DNA from: Spiroplasma endosymbiont of Nebria brevicollis
GTDB taxonomy: Bacteria > Bacillota_I > Bacilli_A > Mycoplasmatales > VBWQ01
NCBI RefSeq assembly: GCF_964030895.1
Contig: NZ_OZ034986.1
Coordinates: 1-64,000, forward strand
Length of the DNA: 64,000 nt
Reading direction: 5' to 3'
In this document: piece by piece, positions 23,929-37,117 of the stretch
How positions within the stretch are numbered: the stretch's first letter is position 1
Layout of the letters: every line of letters starts with the position of its first letter
Program-made: the position numbers and the translations under genes
The notes under the pieces: model-generated
What the model was told of the DNA's origin: nothing
Databases searched by the model: none
Seen by the model: only the letters and a program-made list of their open reading frames with translations

Positions 23929-26900
23929 ATGAAAAATCTTTTTGTTAATGTATTTAGAGGAATAAAAAAAAGATTATTCCAATATGTTGGAATTATATTG
24001 TTGCTAGTGATTATAGTTTCTTCACTTTCAGCTTTATACAGCAACTCAGAACGAATAGAAGCTGGTTTTTATATTGTCTTAAATAATAGTGGTAAATATG
24101 ACTATAGTATAAAACTAAAGTCTTTAAATAGTTATAAAGATATAGATGCTTCTACCCTTAAAATAAAAAATATTGTTAAAGAACAATTTAACGGTGATCC
24201 AGTAATTGACGGTCAAATTGATAAAATAGAAGTTACTAACATTCGTAATAACACTTTTCCAACAGTTGATCCTGCTCCTTTAAATCCAAAGTTAGAAACA
24301 TATTTATTAAATTGAGGTCTTAATTATCAAGCTATTTTGTTAAATAATATTTTAGAAACAGACTTAAAAAATGAACCATTATTAAAAAACTATTTAATTG
24401 CTAAATCTTTTTTTAAAAGTTTTGACTATAAAAATGCATCTTCAATTAAAAACCTTTATTTTTCATTTGAAGATGCATTTTATAAAGAATCAGATAACTT
24501 TGATTTTTCACCAATCCGTAATGATTTTAATAAAGTTTATATTTCTCAAGGAACAGTGCCAACTAGTGCAAATGAAGTAGTAATTAATTCTGATTTTGCT
24601 AAGAAAAATAATATTAATTTAAATGACACATTCGAATTTATTCAAGGTGATAAACCTTTAAAAGTAGTTGGTTTTGGATATGCTTATTGGGGAATTACAG
24701 GCAGTCGCTCGGCTACTAACCCTAATCCCACACCTGATAATGCTACCCCCGTATATACTTCACGTGAATGATTTAATAGTTCAATTAAAAATTCAAGTTA
24801 CAGAACAAACTTAGAAAGTAATCTTTTGTTAAAAATAAAAAATAATAATTATTATTTTATTGAAAGATTACAAAATTTACTAATTAAAACATTTAGTTTT
24901 AGTTTTGGTACTATTATTACAACTGATAGCGAAGATGTACGTTCAGGACAAATTTTAGAAACATTTCAAATGCAAAAAATTATATTTAGTGCTATTACAA
25001 TTGTGGTACTATTAGTTATTATCTTTATTATTATGTCCTATGTTCGTAAAGAAATTGATTTACAAAAACCACAAGTTGGCTTATTAAAAGCTTTGGGTTA
25101 TACTAATTTTCAAATTGCTATTGCTTTTGTCTCTTTAATTTTATTTATTACTTTGGCCTCCAATATTGTTGGATTGGTTCTCGGTTTCCCTTTACAAATA
25201 TTATTTAATTCATTAAATAATATTGGGTTTTATATGCCTTTGCCAAATTTATTTTTTAGTTTAGTTTCCCTTTTTAGTGGATTAGTAATTATTCCTATTA
25301 TTTTTGTTTTTGTTAGTTATTTACAATCAGAACTTAAATTACGTGCTAATCCTTTATTATTGATTTATGATCGTCCAAGTAGTACTAGTTCTAGAATGAT
25401 TGCAACTTTAAAATATCCATTTCGTTATTGACCTTTTAAACAACGTTTAGCGATAGCTTTTACTTTAAAGTCAGTAGGAAAATTATTTTTAGTATTTTTT
25501 ACTTTTGTTTTTGTTAGTTTTTTATTATTATTTCAAACTACAGCTACTGATTTATTTGATAATAAAATTAATAATTTATATGGTTATTATAATAAAGATG
25601 TAGAATGAAACACCACAACAACTTCCATGTATACATATGATAATGGTAGTGATTTTAAAATAAAAGATGATGTTTTTGATTGGGCTTCACAAAAAGATAT
25701 TGTTGCCGATCAAGCAAAATCGGGAGGTGCAACTAAATACTTTGAATGAAAAGCAGATGATTTTCATATTGATGATGTAGATAAATTACACAAAATTATG
25801 AATGCTATTATAATAAAAAATAATTTTAAAAATAATTTTATTAGTAGTAAAGAAATTAATATTTTATATCATGCAACCAATGATGATACAAAATGTAAAG
25901 ATTTTATTAATCCATCAGGTTTTATAACAGATGATTGAACAGAACAAATTTGTGTTGGAATCCATAAAATATTTAGCTATCTTTCAGATAGTACAGGAAT
26001 TAATCCTGAATTAACTCCGCTCCCAGGTATTAGTATAGGTTTAAATATTTATAATACTAATTATTATCCTGATATCGAAACTAGTATTGTACCACCAACT
26101 GAATGAGATGGACATAGTCAAGGTGCTATGCAAGCACGAAGAATTAAGGTAACAGGCGTTTACAATAATCCTGATCAAAATTTAGCATGGAAAAATTGAT
26201 TTAATTTTAAAGAAGAAAAACAACGTGATATTGATTCTGTTTTTAATAATAGTCATATTTTAAAAAAAGAAACTATTTCTTATACTAATAATCAGGGTCA
26301 AAAAGTAGTTGGTGATGCTTTTATAGTACCTGCCACTATTTCTAAAACTCTTGCTATTTTAAATGGTTATAAAATTGATAGTCAGTTTTTAATGTTAGCA
26401 AGTTGATATAACTATACAATGCCAATAATTTTTGACGTAAAAGGTATTATTAGTAATAACCTTGATACATCAAATGTTTATACTAATCTTGATGATTTAC
26501 GAACAGCTATTGATTTAGTTGATACTACTAATAAACCTATCCCTGATTCTTTTAATTTTTTAATTTCTAAAGATGCTAATATTTTCCCTCTAAATTATAT
26601 TAATATTGCTCAACCAGAGGGAAAATACGACAGTAGTGAAATTCAAAAACAAAATTTAATTCCAATCAATAAATTACCATTTGTTAATAGTTTAGTTAAA
26701 AAACTTTTAGTACAAATCTTTGATGGTATTAGAACTATTATTAGTATTACTAAATTTTTAACTTTATTTGCTGTTGCTTTTGTTTTAATTATCATTATTA
26801 ATATGATTCTAGATAATAATTTATTAATTATTGCTATGATGAAATCATTAGGATACCGTGTAAATGAAATTAATCGATTAATTATTGGTTCTTATGTAAT

Positions 26901-27129
26901 TGCTTTAGTGGTAGCATTTGTGATAGGTACTATACTTTCTTATGTAATGTGGAATTTTATTACAATGATTATTGCAGCACGAGCCGGAGCTGTCTTTAAT
27001 GTGCCAATTAGTCCATTTACAATTCTGACTTCTTTTGGACTAGTTTTCTTAATTATGATTATCGGTTATGCTGTTGGTTTATATTTAATCAAATATAAAC
27101 CAGTAACAGTTCTATTACAGGGTAGTTAA
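23929..27129 (+). CDS. FtsX-family ABC transporter permease
   Basis: A large membrane protein of 1066 aa, open only with TGA as Trp. One helix near residues 17-37 (YVGIILLLVIIVSSLSALY) leads to a big outside domain. A three-helix FtsX block follows at about residues 345-480 (VVLLVIIFIIMSYVRKEID ... VGLLKALGYTNFQIA). A second half repeats this plan: helix near 515, outside domain, then FtsX block at about 945-1060 with the similar MMKSLGYRVNEINRLI. This is the MacB/LolE-like permease design of two four-helix halves. The ATPase gene follows after 98 bases. Substrate unknown; lipoprotein or peptide handling is a guess. Confidence 0.85.
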
Positions 27130-27227
27130 AAAATACATGTTTTTAATCATTTATATGTAAAAAAAAAAAGTTATTGATAAAATAATTATGTGTTTACAAA
27201 AAACGATTTGAAAAAGGAGAAATAAAA

Positions 27228-28382
27228 ATGACAAAAAAGGACAAAAAAGGTAATAATGAAGTTGTAGATTCTGTGTCTGAAACTACTGATGTCCCAAAGG
27301 CAGATAAAACAGTTATTAAGCAAGAACTAAAAACTCAAAAATTAGCAGCAAAACAAACTAGTGCTTCATCAGAAGATAATGTTAGCGATGCAACAATGGA
27401 AGATTCAAAAACTAAATTAAAAAGTAGTTTTATGAAAAAATCAGTAGGTAAAAAAACAACAGATAGTGAAACTATAGATAAACCACCAATTATCAAACAT
27501 AAATCTCATGATAAACCAGAAACTAAAGAAGAATTGGCCGCTGCTAAAGCTAAACTACAAGTTTTTAAAGATAACCAAAAGGCCATTAAAAAACAAACTA
27601 AAGAACATTCGAAAGCTATTCTTAGTGGCCAAATTGTTTCTATGAGCAACAATACCCCCGATGTTGCTACTAATGTGATTGAACTATTTAATGTTAAAAA
27701 ATCATACTTAACTGGTGATTTAGAATATGAAGTATTAAAAGGCGTTGACTTAAAAATTAAACAAGGTGACTTTGTTGTAATTCTAGGTCCTTCAGGTAGT
27801 GGAAAAACTACCTTACTAAACATTATTTCAGGGTTAGATAAACCGAACTCTGGTGATGTATTTGTGGCAGGTTATAATTTATCTTTATTAAAAGATAGTC
27901 ACTTAACAAAATTTAGAAGAGATAATGTCGGATTTATTTTCCAACAATATAACTTATTAACTAACTTAACAGCCCGTGAAAATGCGGAAGTTGGTGAAAA
28001 CTTAGCAAAAAATAAAAATAAGAATATGGGAATTGATGAAATCTTTAAAGTAATTGAAATGGATGAACATATGAATAAGTTTCCAAGTCAATTGTCAGGA
28101 GGACAACAACAACGTGTTTCCATTGGCCGTGCGCTTGCTAAGAATCCAACCATTTTATTTTGTGATGAACCAACAGGAGCGTTAGATGAAGAAATGGGAC
28201 GTAAGGTATTAGAAATCTTATTAGATGTTAACCGTGAATATAAAACATCAATTATCATGGTTACCCATAATCCTAACTTCCAGTTTGTGGCTAATACTGT
28301 TATTAATGTTAAAAATGGGAATATTGTTAATGTTAAGACAAATGCTAAACCAATGAAACCAAGTGAAATTAACTGAAGTTAA
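27228..28382 (+). CDS. ABC transporter ATPase with a charged N-terminal extension
   Basis: This 384-aa protein is the ATPase partner of the FtsX permease. The ABC domain starts near residue 148. Walker A is GPSGSGKTTLLN, the signature is LSGGQQQRVSIGRAL, and Walker B is ILFCDEPTGALD, with Q-loop FQQYNLL, all typical of the MacB/LolD group. The first 145 residues are Lys/Asp/Ser-rich, predicted disordered, and unusual for this family. AAGGAG precedes ATG 27228. The frame crosses a TGA Trp two codons before TAA 28380-28382. Confidence 0.92.
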
Positions 28383-28430
28383 TAAAAATAAAATTCCTTT
28401 GTTGAAGTTGAATTGTAAAATTAATTAATG

Positions 28431-28495
28431 ATTGTAGTTTTTTCTACTAAAAATTGTTATTATTACTTTTATAAAACAACTACAATTTTATTTAT
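28431..28495 (+). terminator. Hairpin after the ABC pair
   Basis: ATTGTAGTT (28431-28439) pairs with AACTACAAT (28478-28486) around a loop that can fold further; a T-rich stretch follows. Confidence 0.55.
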
Positions 28496-28581
28496 TTTTA
28501 AAAAATAGTTTTTTTAATTTATTTTTTAACTTTAAGTGATTGTGATATAAGCAATACTTTTAAATACAAAGGATGAAAAAA

Positions 28582-30200
<1,619 letters not shown>

Positions 30201-30201
<1 letters not shown>

Positions 30202-30386
30202 TGAGTACTTTAGTAATTATTGGGATTGTAGTAGCATTAACTGCTATTATTGCATTTATTGTTTTAATTAAAATTATTAAATGGCTTGCCATTACAATTA
30301 TCATTTTTGGTTTAATTGCTACAGGGTTATGTTTGGGTTTTGGAATAGTTCCAATAACAGCAGATATTATTAATATTTACAATTAA
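30201..30386 (+). CDS. Small membrane protein, 61 aa
   Basis: The ATG overlaps the lysS stop (TAATG), a sign of translational coupling. The protein is almost all hydrophobic, with two helices (about residues 4-28 and 30-52) and no charged loop except KIIKW. Family not recognised. The tight overlap makes chance less likely. Confidence 0.6.
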
Positions 30387-30506
30387 TGATAATGACACAG
30401 AACAAAAAATATTTTTAAGATTTATTTGCTTTTTTCATTGGTTAATGTTATCATTTTTAAGTACTTTTTATTATATTAAAATAGTTTTTCAAAGCGAGGT
30501 GAAATT

Positions 30507-30830
30507 ATGTCACAAATAAATATCCATCCAGAATATTTTCAAACTAAAGTTACTTGTATAACATGTAGTAATAATTTTATGAGTGGCTCAACTAAAGGTA
30601 AAGAAATTCGTGTTGATACATGTTCAAATTGTCACCCGTTTTATACTGGAAAACAATCTTTTGCTTCAGCAACAGGACGTGTTGAACGTTTCAAAACTAA
30701 AGCAAGTCAACAAGTTGAAGTTAAACCTAAAGTTGTTGAAACAAATAAAACAAAATCTCAAAATTCCAAAACTATTGTTCTGGATTCTGCTAAAGATGTT
30801 TTAAAATTAGTTGATAAAGTTAAAAAATAA
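30507..30830 (+). CDS. rpmE: Ribosomal protein bL31 with C-terminal extension
   Basis: bL31 joins the large subunit near the intersubunit bridge. The N-terminal 70 residues are typical: [40 protein letters not shown], with both zinc-ribbon CxxC pairs present, so this is the zinc-containing form. The product is 107 aa against the usual 65-90; the extra 35 residues are Lys/Thr/Val-rich. ATG 30507 follows GAGGTGA. It has its own terminator. Confidence 0.95.
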   Translation: MSQINIHPEYFQTKVTCITCSNNFMSGSTKGKEIRVDTCSNCHPFYTGKQSFASATGRVERFKTKASQQVEVKPKVVETNKTKSQNSKTIVLDSAKDVLKLVDKVKK

Positions 30831-30838
30831 TTCTGTTT

Positions 30839-30870
30839 AAAATAGAAACTAAATTGGTTTCTATTTTTTG
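30839..30870 (+). terminator. Intrinsic terminator after rpmE
   Basis: AAAATAGAAAC (30839-30849) and GTTTCTATTTT (30857-30867) pair perfectly over 11 bp around a 7-base loop and run into T residues. Confidence 0.85.
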
Positions 30871-31012
30871 TATAATTAAAAAATGATTTAGAACCATTTT
30901 TCTCGTTATTTAAGTTAAAATACTGATATATACTAATTAACATAGAATTTAGGTTTTTATTATGTAACTAATAGTATAATTAATATATGATTTTAAAGTT
31001 AGGACTGGTTTT

Positions 31013-32977
31013 ATGGAATCATCTGAATTTAATATTTTAACTGCCAGTAAAAGTATGAAATTTAAATCAGAACAATCTTTTGAACTAAACTTTAGTATTA
31101 TCAATTTAACTGTTGATAAAGCAGTAAAAAATTGAAGTTTTGAAAGTAGTTATCCCGATTGTTTAGCGCTTTTTAGTAATGATGAAACTAATAGTGAAAA
31201 CTTAATTAAAGCATTAATGGGTAGTGTTCCTATTATGCAAGGTAAGATTTTAATTGATAAAAAAGAAGTTACTTATAATGCTATCGGTTTTGAACGAAAA
31301 ATGGCCTATGTTGATTTACAGTTACAAAGTTGAAATAAACTTTTTAGTGTTCAATATAATTTAGCACGAACAGCAATGCGCAATAAACCATTTTTACAAG
31401 ATATAAGCAATCATAATCAAAAAATTAAAACTGATATTGAAAACTTAAAAGATACTGGTTTAAATTTAGATTGTGGTTATTTTAAAGAAAAATTAATTAA
31501 TATTATTAAGCGTTTTATTCGCGAAACACAAAGTACGCGTATTAATTTCATCAGAGAATATGAATTCCAAATTATTCATTTTCACAAAAACTTTGTACAA
31601 GAAAAATTTAATTTTTCTGGTTGTGAAACTTTATCAGATATTTTAATTAAAAAATTTACTGCCGAAGAAAAAAATATTATTGCTAATAATAACTTATTAT
31701 TTTTACAATCTCTACAAGATCGAATTGCTAGTTTAGAAAATTTAGCAGGTGAATGTTTTTGTGGTTGTAGTCCACCAAAAGAACGACGTTCTCAGTTTCA
31801 ATTACGTGAAATTATTTTTGTTGTTAAAGAAATTAATAGTTATTTAAATAAGAAAGTTACTAATACCCGCAGTGAAATTAGAACAACTTTAAAAACTTGT
31901 AATAATCATAATCAAAATTTCAATAGTGAACTAAATCGTTTGCTTTCATATAAACAAATTAGTTTTACTCGTGCTCAAATTGATCAAATTTTAGAACAGT
32001 GAATTGACTTAGCTGAAGTACAAAGAATTAAATTCAATATGAAACAAGACTTTGTAGCTATGCAGTTACTACCTGATGAAATGCATTTATTGTTAAAAAA
32101 TATTAAAGATGAAATTAAAACTTATCATGATAAAATTTTAAAACACCCCGAATTAGAAGAAAAAGAAACATATCAAAATCATTTAAAATTATTATATAAT
32201 AGTTTGATTGATGTTCGTGATTTAATCAGTAAAAATATTTTTATGTTATTTAAAGAGTTAGAATTAAATCATTTATTAGCAATGCGTATTACACAACTAA
32301 CTGTTTTAGAACGTCAGATTATTAAAATCCTTCAACAATTAATTGTGCCTACTAAGATTTTAATTTTACATAACCCTTTTGAATTATTAAATTATGATGA
32401 TAAAGAAAAATTAACAATTTGAATTAAAAAAATTCAAAAATTTTTAAAAATTATTATTATTTTTACTACTAATACGCAAATTGATATTAATTTATTAGCA
32501 ACTAATGTTACTGTTATTGAAAATGAAATAATTATTCAACAAGGTAATGTTGGAGATGTTACTGATAAACCGCTTTCTTTAAATTTATTAAAGGAAATTA
32601 ATAAACAACACATTAATACTTCTAAGGGTGTATGAAATACTGCTAATTTGTTTTTCTATAATGTTAATCTTGGGAAATTTAATGCTGATAGTCCCCCAAT
32701 AATTGCTTTTAAATCAAATGATGTTTTATTTAGTAGAAAAAAACCAAAATTTGCTTTCTTAAAATCTTCAATAGTAGTTAAAGGTGTTATTAAAGGAATT
32801 ACTAAGATTAATGAAAAAACGTCATATTTAATTTTTGAAACTTTTATTCGTGAAGAATTTGAAGTTTTAAGTAGCAGTGAAAATATTGCAATCGGTGTTG
32901 CTGGTTGAATTAGTATTACTAAAAATTCCATTTTTGTATTTGATGGTAAAAAACAACAATTAATTGGCACATGATAG
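31013..32977 (+). CDS. Degenerate ABC-ATPase-like protein with a helical insertion
   Basis: A 654-aa intact frame (TGA as Trp) that follows the layout of MalK/UgpC/MsmK sugar-transporter ATPases. Residues 45-125 read like the ATPase start: CLALFSNDETNSENLIKALM where Walker A belongs, then QGKILIDKKEVTYNAIGFER and VDLQLQSWNKLF at the Q-loop. About 250 mostly helical residues, including CFCGC, are inserted. ERQIIKILQQLIVPTKILIL then HNPFELLNYDDKEK stands at the signature and Walker B positions. The last 150 residues look like the beta-rich regulatory domain. The Gly-Lys-Thr, LSGGQ and DE residues are all gone, so ATP hydrolysis is unlikely. Start ATG 31013 has a modest AGGACTGG upstream. Confidence 0.6.
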
Positions 32978-32990
32978 AAAGGGAATTCCT

Positions 32991-34016
32991 ATGAGTGACT
33001 TTAAAAAGATAGCAACAGAAATTTACGAACTAATAAAGAATAGTAATCCTATTATTATTCATCGTCATATTAATCCTGATGGTGATGCCCTTGGTTCACA
33101 ATGAGGATTAAAAATTATTATTGAAAATAACTTTCCTAATAAACGTGTTTTAGCACCTGGCGAAATGAATGATCATATGCTTCCATTCTTTCCAACTCCC
33201 ACTTTTGTCAAAAAAGAAGATTATGAAAATGCTTTAGTAATCATTTGTGATACTGCTAATCGTGAACGAATTAGTGGTGAATTTTGACAGCAATCTAAAA
33301 AAATTGTTAAAATTGACCATCATCCTATTGTTGATAAATATGCGAATGTTTCTTTAATTGAAGAAAAAGCCTCTGCTGCTTGCCAAGTTGTAGCAAAATG
33401 AGCAGAAATAATGAAATTAAAAGTATCTGCAGAAGCTGCTCGAAATTTATTCTTAGGTTTAGTTACTGATTCAGGAAGATTTTTATATCGTTCTGTTAAT
33501 GAAGAAACATTTCACGTTGCTAGTTTTTTGATGAAACAAAATTTTAATTTATTAGATTTATATCAAAGTTTGTATACCCAAAATTTAAAAATAGCTCGTA
33601 TTAAAGGTTATATTTTATCTAATTTTAAAATTACAGAACATGGCGTTGGTTATATTGTATTTAATGATACAATAATTAATGAATTGCAAACAACAATCAA
33701 TAAACAAAATAAAGTATTAAAACTAAAAGAAAAAGTAATGCTTAGCAAAGATGATTTAACTAGTCAAGTTAATGTTATGTCAAATATTACGGGTATTAAA
33801 ATTTGATTAATAGTTGCACATGATTGATTAGATAGTACAATTAAAGTTAGTGTTCGTAGCGCTAAGTGAATTATTAATGATGTGGTTGCTAAATTTGGTG
33901 GTGGTGGTCATCAAACAGCAGCAGGAGTTTGTTTGCAACATGTTGATGATATTGAAAAACTAATTAATAGTTTAGATAAAGTTGCAAAAAACCTGCCACA
34001 ATTAATAGTTAATTAA
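32991..34016 (+). CDS. nrnA: DHH-family phosphoesterase (NrnA-like)
   Basis: The family degrades short RNA (nanoRNA) and 3'-phosphoadenosine 5'-phosphate or cyclic dinucleotide products. The 341-aa protein has the metal motifs HRHINPDGDALGSQ near residue 22, ICDTANRERI, and KIDHHPIVD with the eponymous DHH, and the DHHA1 motif GGGGHQTAAG near residue 303. Trp are TGA. ATG 32991 follows AAAGGGA, 14 bases after the upstream gene. Exact substrate is inferred from family. Confidence 0.92.
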
Positions 34017-34040
34017 AAAAAGATATGGAGTAGAGTGAAA

Positions 34041-34631
34041 ATGTATAGTCGTTATAATGAAGGATGAATTGAAGTAATTACAGGATGTATGTTCGCCGGA
34101 AAAACCGAGGAATTTATGCGTCGCATCAATCGTTTACAATATGCTAAACGTAAGGTTTTGGTTTTTAAACCAAAAGTGGATATCCGTTACGATGCTAAAA
34201 AAGTTGTTTCTCATAAAGGAGTTTCAATTACTGCTATTGTTATAAATGATCCTTTGGAAATTTTAAAACATATTAATGAAAATGTTGCTGCGGTTGCTAT
34301 TGATGAAGTTCAATTTTTTAATCCCACAATTATTGAAGTAATTAAACAATTAGCAGATATTAATAAACAAGTTATTGTTGCTGGATTAGATCAGGATTTT
34401 CGTGGTGAACCATTTTCTGTTATGAAAGAATTATTAGCATTAGCAGAATTTGTTACTAAATTAGATGCTGTTTGTGTAGAATGTGGTCAAGCTGCAACTA
34501 GGACACAACGTATTATTAACGGTAAAGAAGCTAAATATGATGATGAAATTATTTTAATTGGTGCACAAGAGCAATATGAAGCACGTTGTCGTATCCATCA
34601 TCGAGTGATAAAAAGCAATCAAAATAAATAG
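34041..34631 (+). CDS. tdk: Thymidine kinase
   Basis: Salvage kinase making dTMP, feeding thymidylate kinase. The 196-aa product has P-loop GCMFAGKTEEFMRR at residue 16, Walker B-like VAIDEVQFF, the base-binding loop and zinc-binding CVEC and CRIHH near the end. A TGA Trp occurs at residue 8. It forms part of the frequent Firmicute order tdk-prfA-prmC. Confidence 0.95.
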
Positions 34632-34646
34632 ACCAGGTGAAGTATT

Positions 34647-35744
34647 ATGAATCAAAAAACATTAGAACAACTATCATTGCTTACTAACAAATATTATGAA
34701 ATTGAATTACAATTAGAAGATCCAAATGCCATAAGTAGAGATAAATATACTGAATTAACAAAAGAGCGAAGTAGATTAGAACCAATTGTTGAACAGTATT
34801 TAAATTATGACAAAATTGTTAAAGAAATTTTTGAAGCAAAAAAAGCACTAGCATTTGAACAAGATATTGAATTACTTGATATGCTAAAAATGGATATTAA
34901 AGAAAATGAAAATCAATTAGAAATCGCTGAAAATGATTTAAAGTTAACTTTAATACCAAAAGATATTAATGATGATAAAAATGTTCTAATTGAAATTAGA
35001 GGCGCTGTTGGTGGTGACGAAGCAAATATCTTTGCTGGTGATTTGTATAGAATGTATATTAAGTATGCTGAAACTCAACGCTGAAAAATTGAAACTATTG
35101 AAGCCAAAGAAGCACTGAATGGTGGTTTTAGTTACATTTCCTTTATGATTAAAGGCAAACATGTATTTTCTAAAATGAAATTTGAAGCTGGTGGTCATCG
35201 TGTTCAAAGAGTTCCTAAAACTGAATCACAAGGGCGCGTTCATACTTCAATCGCTACAGTGGCAGTTTTACCAGAAGTTAATGAAGTAGAAATTAAAATC
35301 AATCCTGCTGATCTAAGAATTGATACTTATCGTTCTAGTGGCGCTGGTGGGCAACATGTTAATACTACTGATTCTGCCATTAGAATTACACACATTCCAA
35401 CTGGTATTGTTGTCACATCACAAGATGGTCGTAGTCAACATGATAATAAAGATAAAGCCATGCGTGTTTTAAGAGCTAAAATGTATGAGCAACAAGTTGA
35501 AGAACAACATCAAAAACTTGGTAACTTACGAAAAAACGCGGTTGGTAGTGGTGAACGTTCTGAAAAAATTAGAACATATAATTATGCCCAAAATCGGGTA
35601 ACTGACCATCGCATTGGTTTATCTTTATTAAAGTTAGAACGTATTATGGAAGGCAGTATTGATGAAATTATTATCTCCTTAATTAGTGGAGAACAAAAAG
35701 CAAAATTAGAAAATATTGAAGAAAATATTAGCACACTAAAGTAA
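34647..35744 (+). CDS. prfA: Peptide chain release factor 1
   Basis: RF1 ends translation at UAA and UAG, the only stops in this code. The 365-aa factor carries the GGQ loop ([13 protein letters not shown]) near residue 234 and the codon-recognising P-x-T tripeptide as PKT in [10 protein letters not shown]. Its Gln-Gly-Arg His-Thr-Ser region matches RF1. A TGA Trp is at 35082. AGGTGAAG precedes ATG 34647. As in all TGA=Trp mollicutes, RF2 is expected to be missing. Confidence 0.96.
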
Positions 35745-35764
35745 AGTTTCGGAGGTAGAGCGTT

Positions 35765-36148
35765 ATGGATTTCAAGGTATTAGAATCAAAAACAAAAATA
35801 TTATTTCTTTTAACTATTATTTTTTTATTTGTAACATTTGCCACCTTAATAACTTGGATATTTAGTGTTGGTAATATTCATATTTTATTCTTGTTATTAA
35901 CTGTCTGATTTGCTTCTACTTCTAGTCTAATCTTTCATTACTTATTGTGAAAAAATTTAAATTTTTTGCAAAATGTTGATTGAGATAATACTAGTAACTT
36001 TGGATTTATTCTTGCCATTGGTAGTTATATAATTCTTTTTCCTATTATTTGTATTTTAACAATTGCTTTCTTATTTATTTTTAGTTCTATTGTTTTTGTA
36101 TTAATTATTGTCAATGCCATTAAAAATAAAAATGTTGTTAAATATTAA
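35765..36148 (+). CDS. Membrane protein, 127 aa
   Basis: No family is recognised. ATG 35765 follows CGGAGGTAG, an excellent binding site. The protein has about four hydrophobic helices (FLLTIIFLFVTFATLITWIF; ILFLLLTVWFASTSSLIF; FILAIGSYIILFPIICILTI; IFSSIVFVLIIVN). It lies 20 bases after prfA and 31 before prmC, so it is in the same transcript. Intact frame with TGA Trp. Confidence 0.75.
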
Positions 36149-36179
36149 GTAAAAATATTTAATTGTGGAGTAATAGGAT

Positions 36180-37013
36180 ATGACATATAAAGATTATTTA
36201 TTAGCTGCTAAACATATTAATCATAATGATGAAAAAGTTAATAAAATTATCTTATTATATTTTATTGAAAAAGATTTATCATGATTGTATGCTAACATGG
36301 ATACAAAAATAGAAGATACTTTTTTAGAACAATATTTACTTTTAATTGAAAAATATGTTGCTGGTTATCCTTTACAATATATTATTCGTTATGAATATTT
36401 TTATGGTAATAAATTCTTTGTTGATAATCGTGTTTTAATTCCACGCAGTGAAACTGAAGAATTAATAAATTATGTTTTTGACTATGCCAAGAACATTTTT
36501 CATGATGATAAGTTATCAATTTTAGATTTAGGAACTGGTAGTGGCGCAATCGCCATTAGCGTTGCTTTAGCAAAACCACAATGAGAAATAGTAGCTACTG
36601 ATATTAGCATTGCTGCCTTGGAAGTCGCAAAAATAAATGGTAAAAATTATAATTTAAATAATATTAAATTTATAGAAAGTGACTTATTTAGTAATTTAAA
36701 AAATCACAAATTTAATATTATTATTTCTAATCCCCCATATATTGATGAAACATCTGATACATATCTTATGTCCAATTTGCAATATGAACCAAAATCAGCA
36801 TTATTTGCTGAAGAAAATGGTTTATTATTATATAAATTAATTTTTCAACATTGTTCTGAATTTGTCACTAAACCATTTTTATTGGCATTTGAATTTGGTT
36901 TTGACCAAAAAGAAGTATTAGAAATATTAGTTAAAAAATACTTATATAATTACCATTATCAGTTTGTTAAAGATATCAATGGTAAATGGAGAATGCTTTT
37001 TGTTTGGCAGTAA
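36180..37013 (+). CDS. prmC: Release factor glutamine methyltransferase
   Basis: PrmC methylates the glutamine of the GGQ loop in RF1, encoded just upstream. The 277-aa product has an N-terminal helical domain, PLQYIIRYEYFYG, LIPRSETEELI, the SAM motif DLGTGSGAIAIS near residue 117 and the catalytic NPPY (IISNPPYIDET) near residue 182. GGAG at 36167 precedes ATG 36180. A terminator follows. Confidence 0.95.
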
Positions 37014-37048
37014 TTATAACACATAAAAGTATTTTCATAACACAAATT

Positions 37049-37074
37049 TTGTCACTTATTTAGTGACATTTTTT
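37049..37074 (+). terminator. Terminator after prmC
   Basis: GTCACT (37051-37056) pairs with AGTGAC (37062-37067), followed by ATTTTTTAT. Confidence 0.75.
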
Positions 37075-37117
37075 ATATTTAGAAAAGGAAAAACTCATTT
37101 ATTCTTGCAATAGGATA

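Noticed and set aside
24759-24768. TTCACGTGAA palindrome resembling half of parS
   Set aside because: It lies inside the FtsX permease coding sequence and lacks the flanking TGT/ACA of the full site.
30583-30804. 73-codon frame overlapping rpmE on the same strand
   Set aside because: Fully inside a conserved ribosomal protein gene and shows no independent signals.
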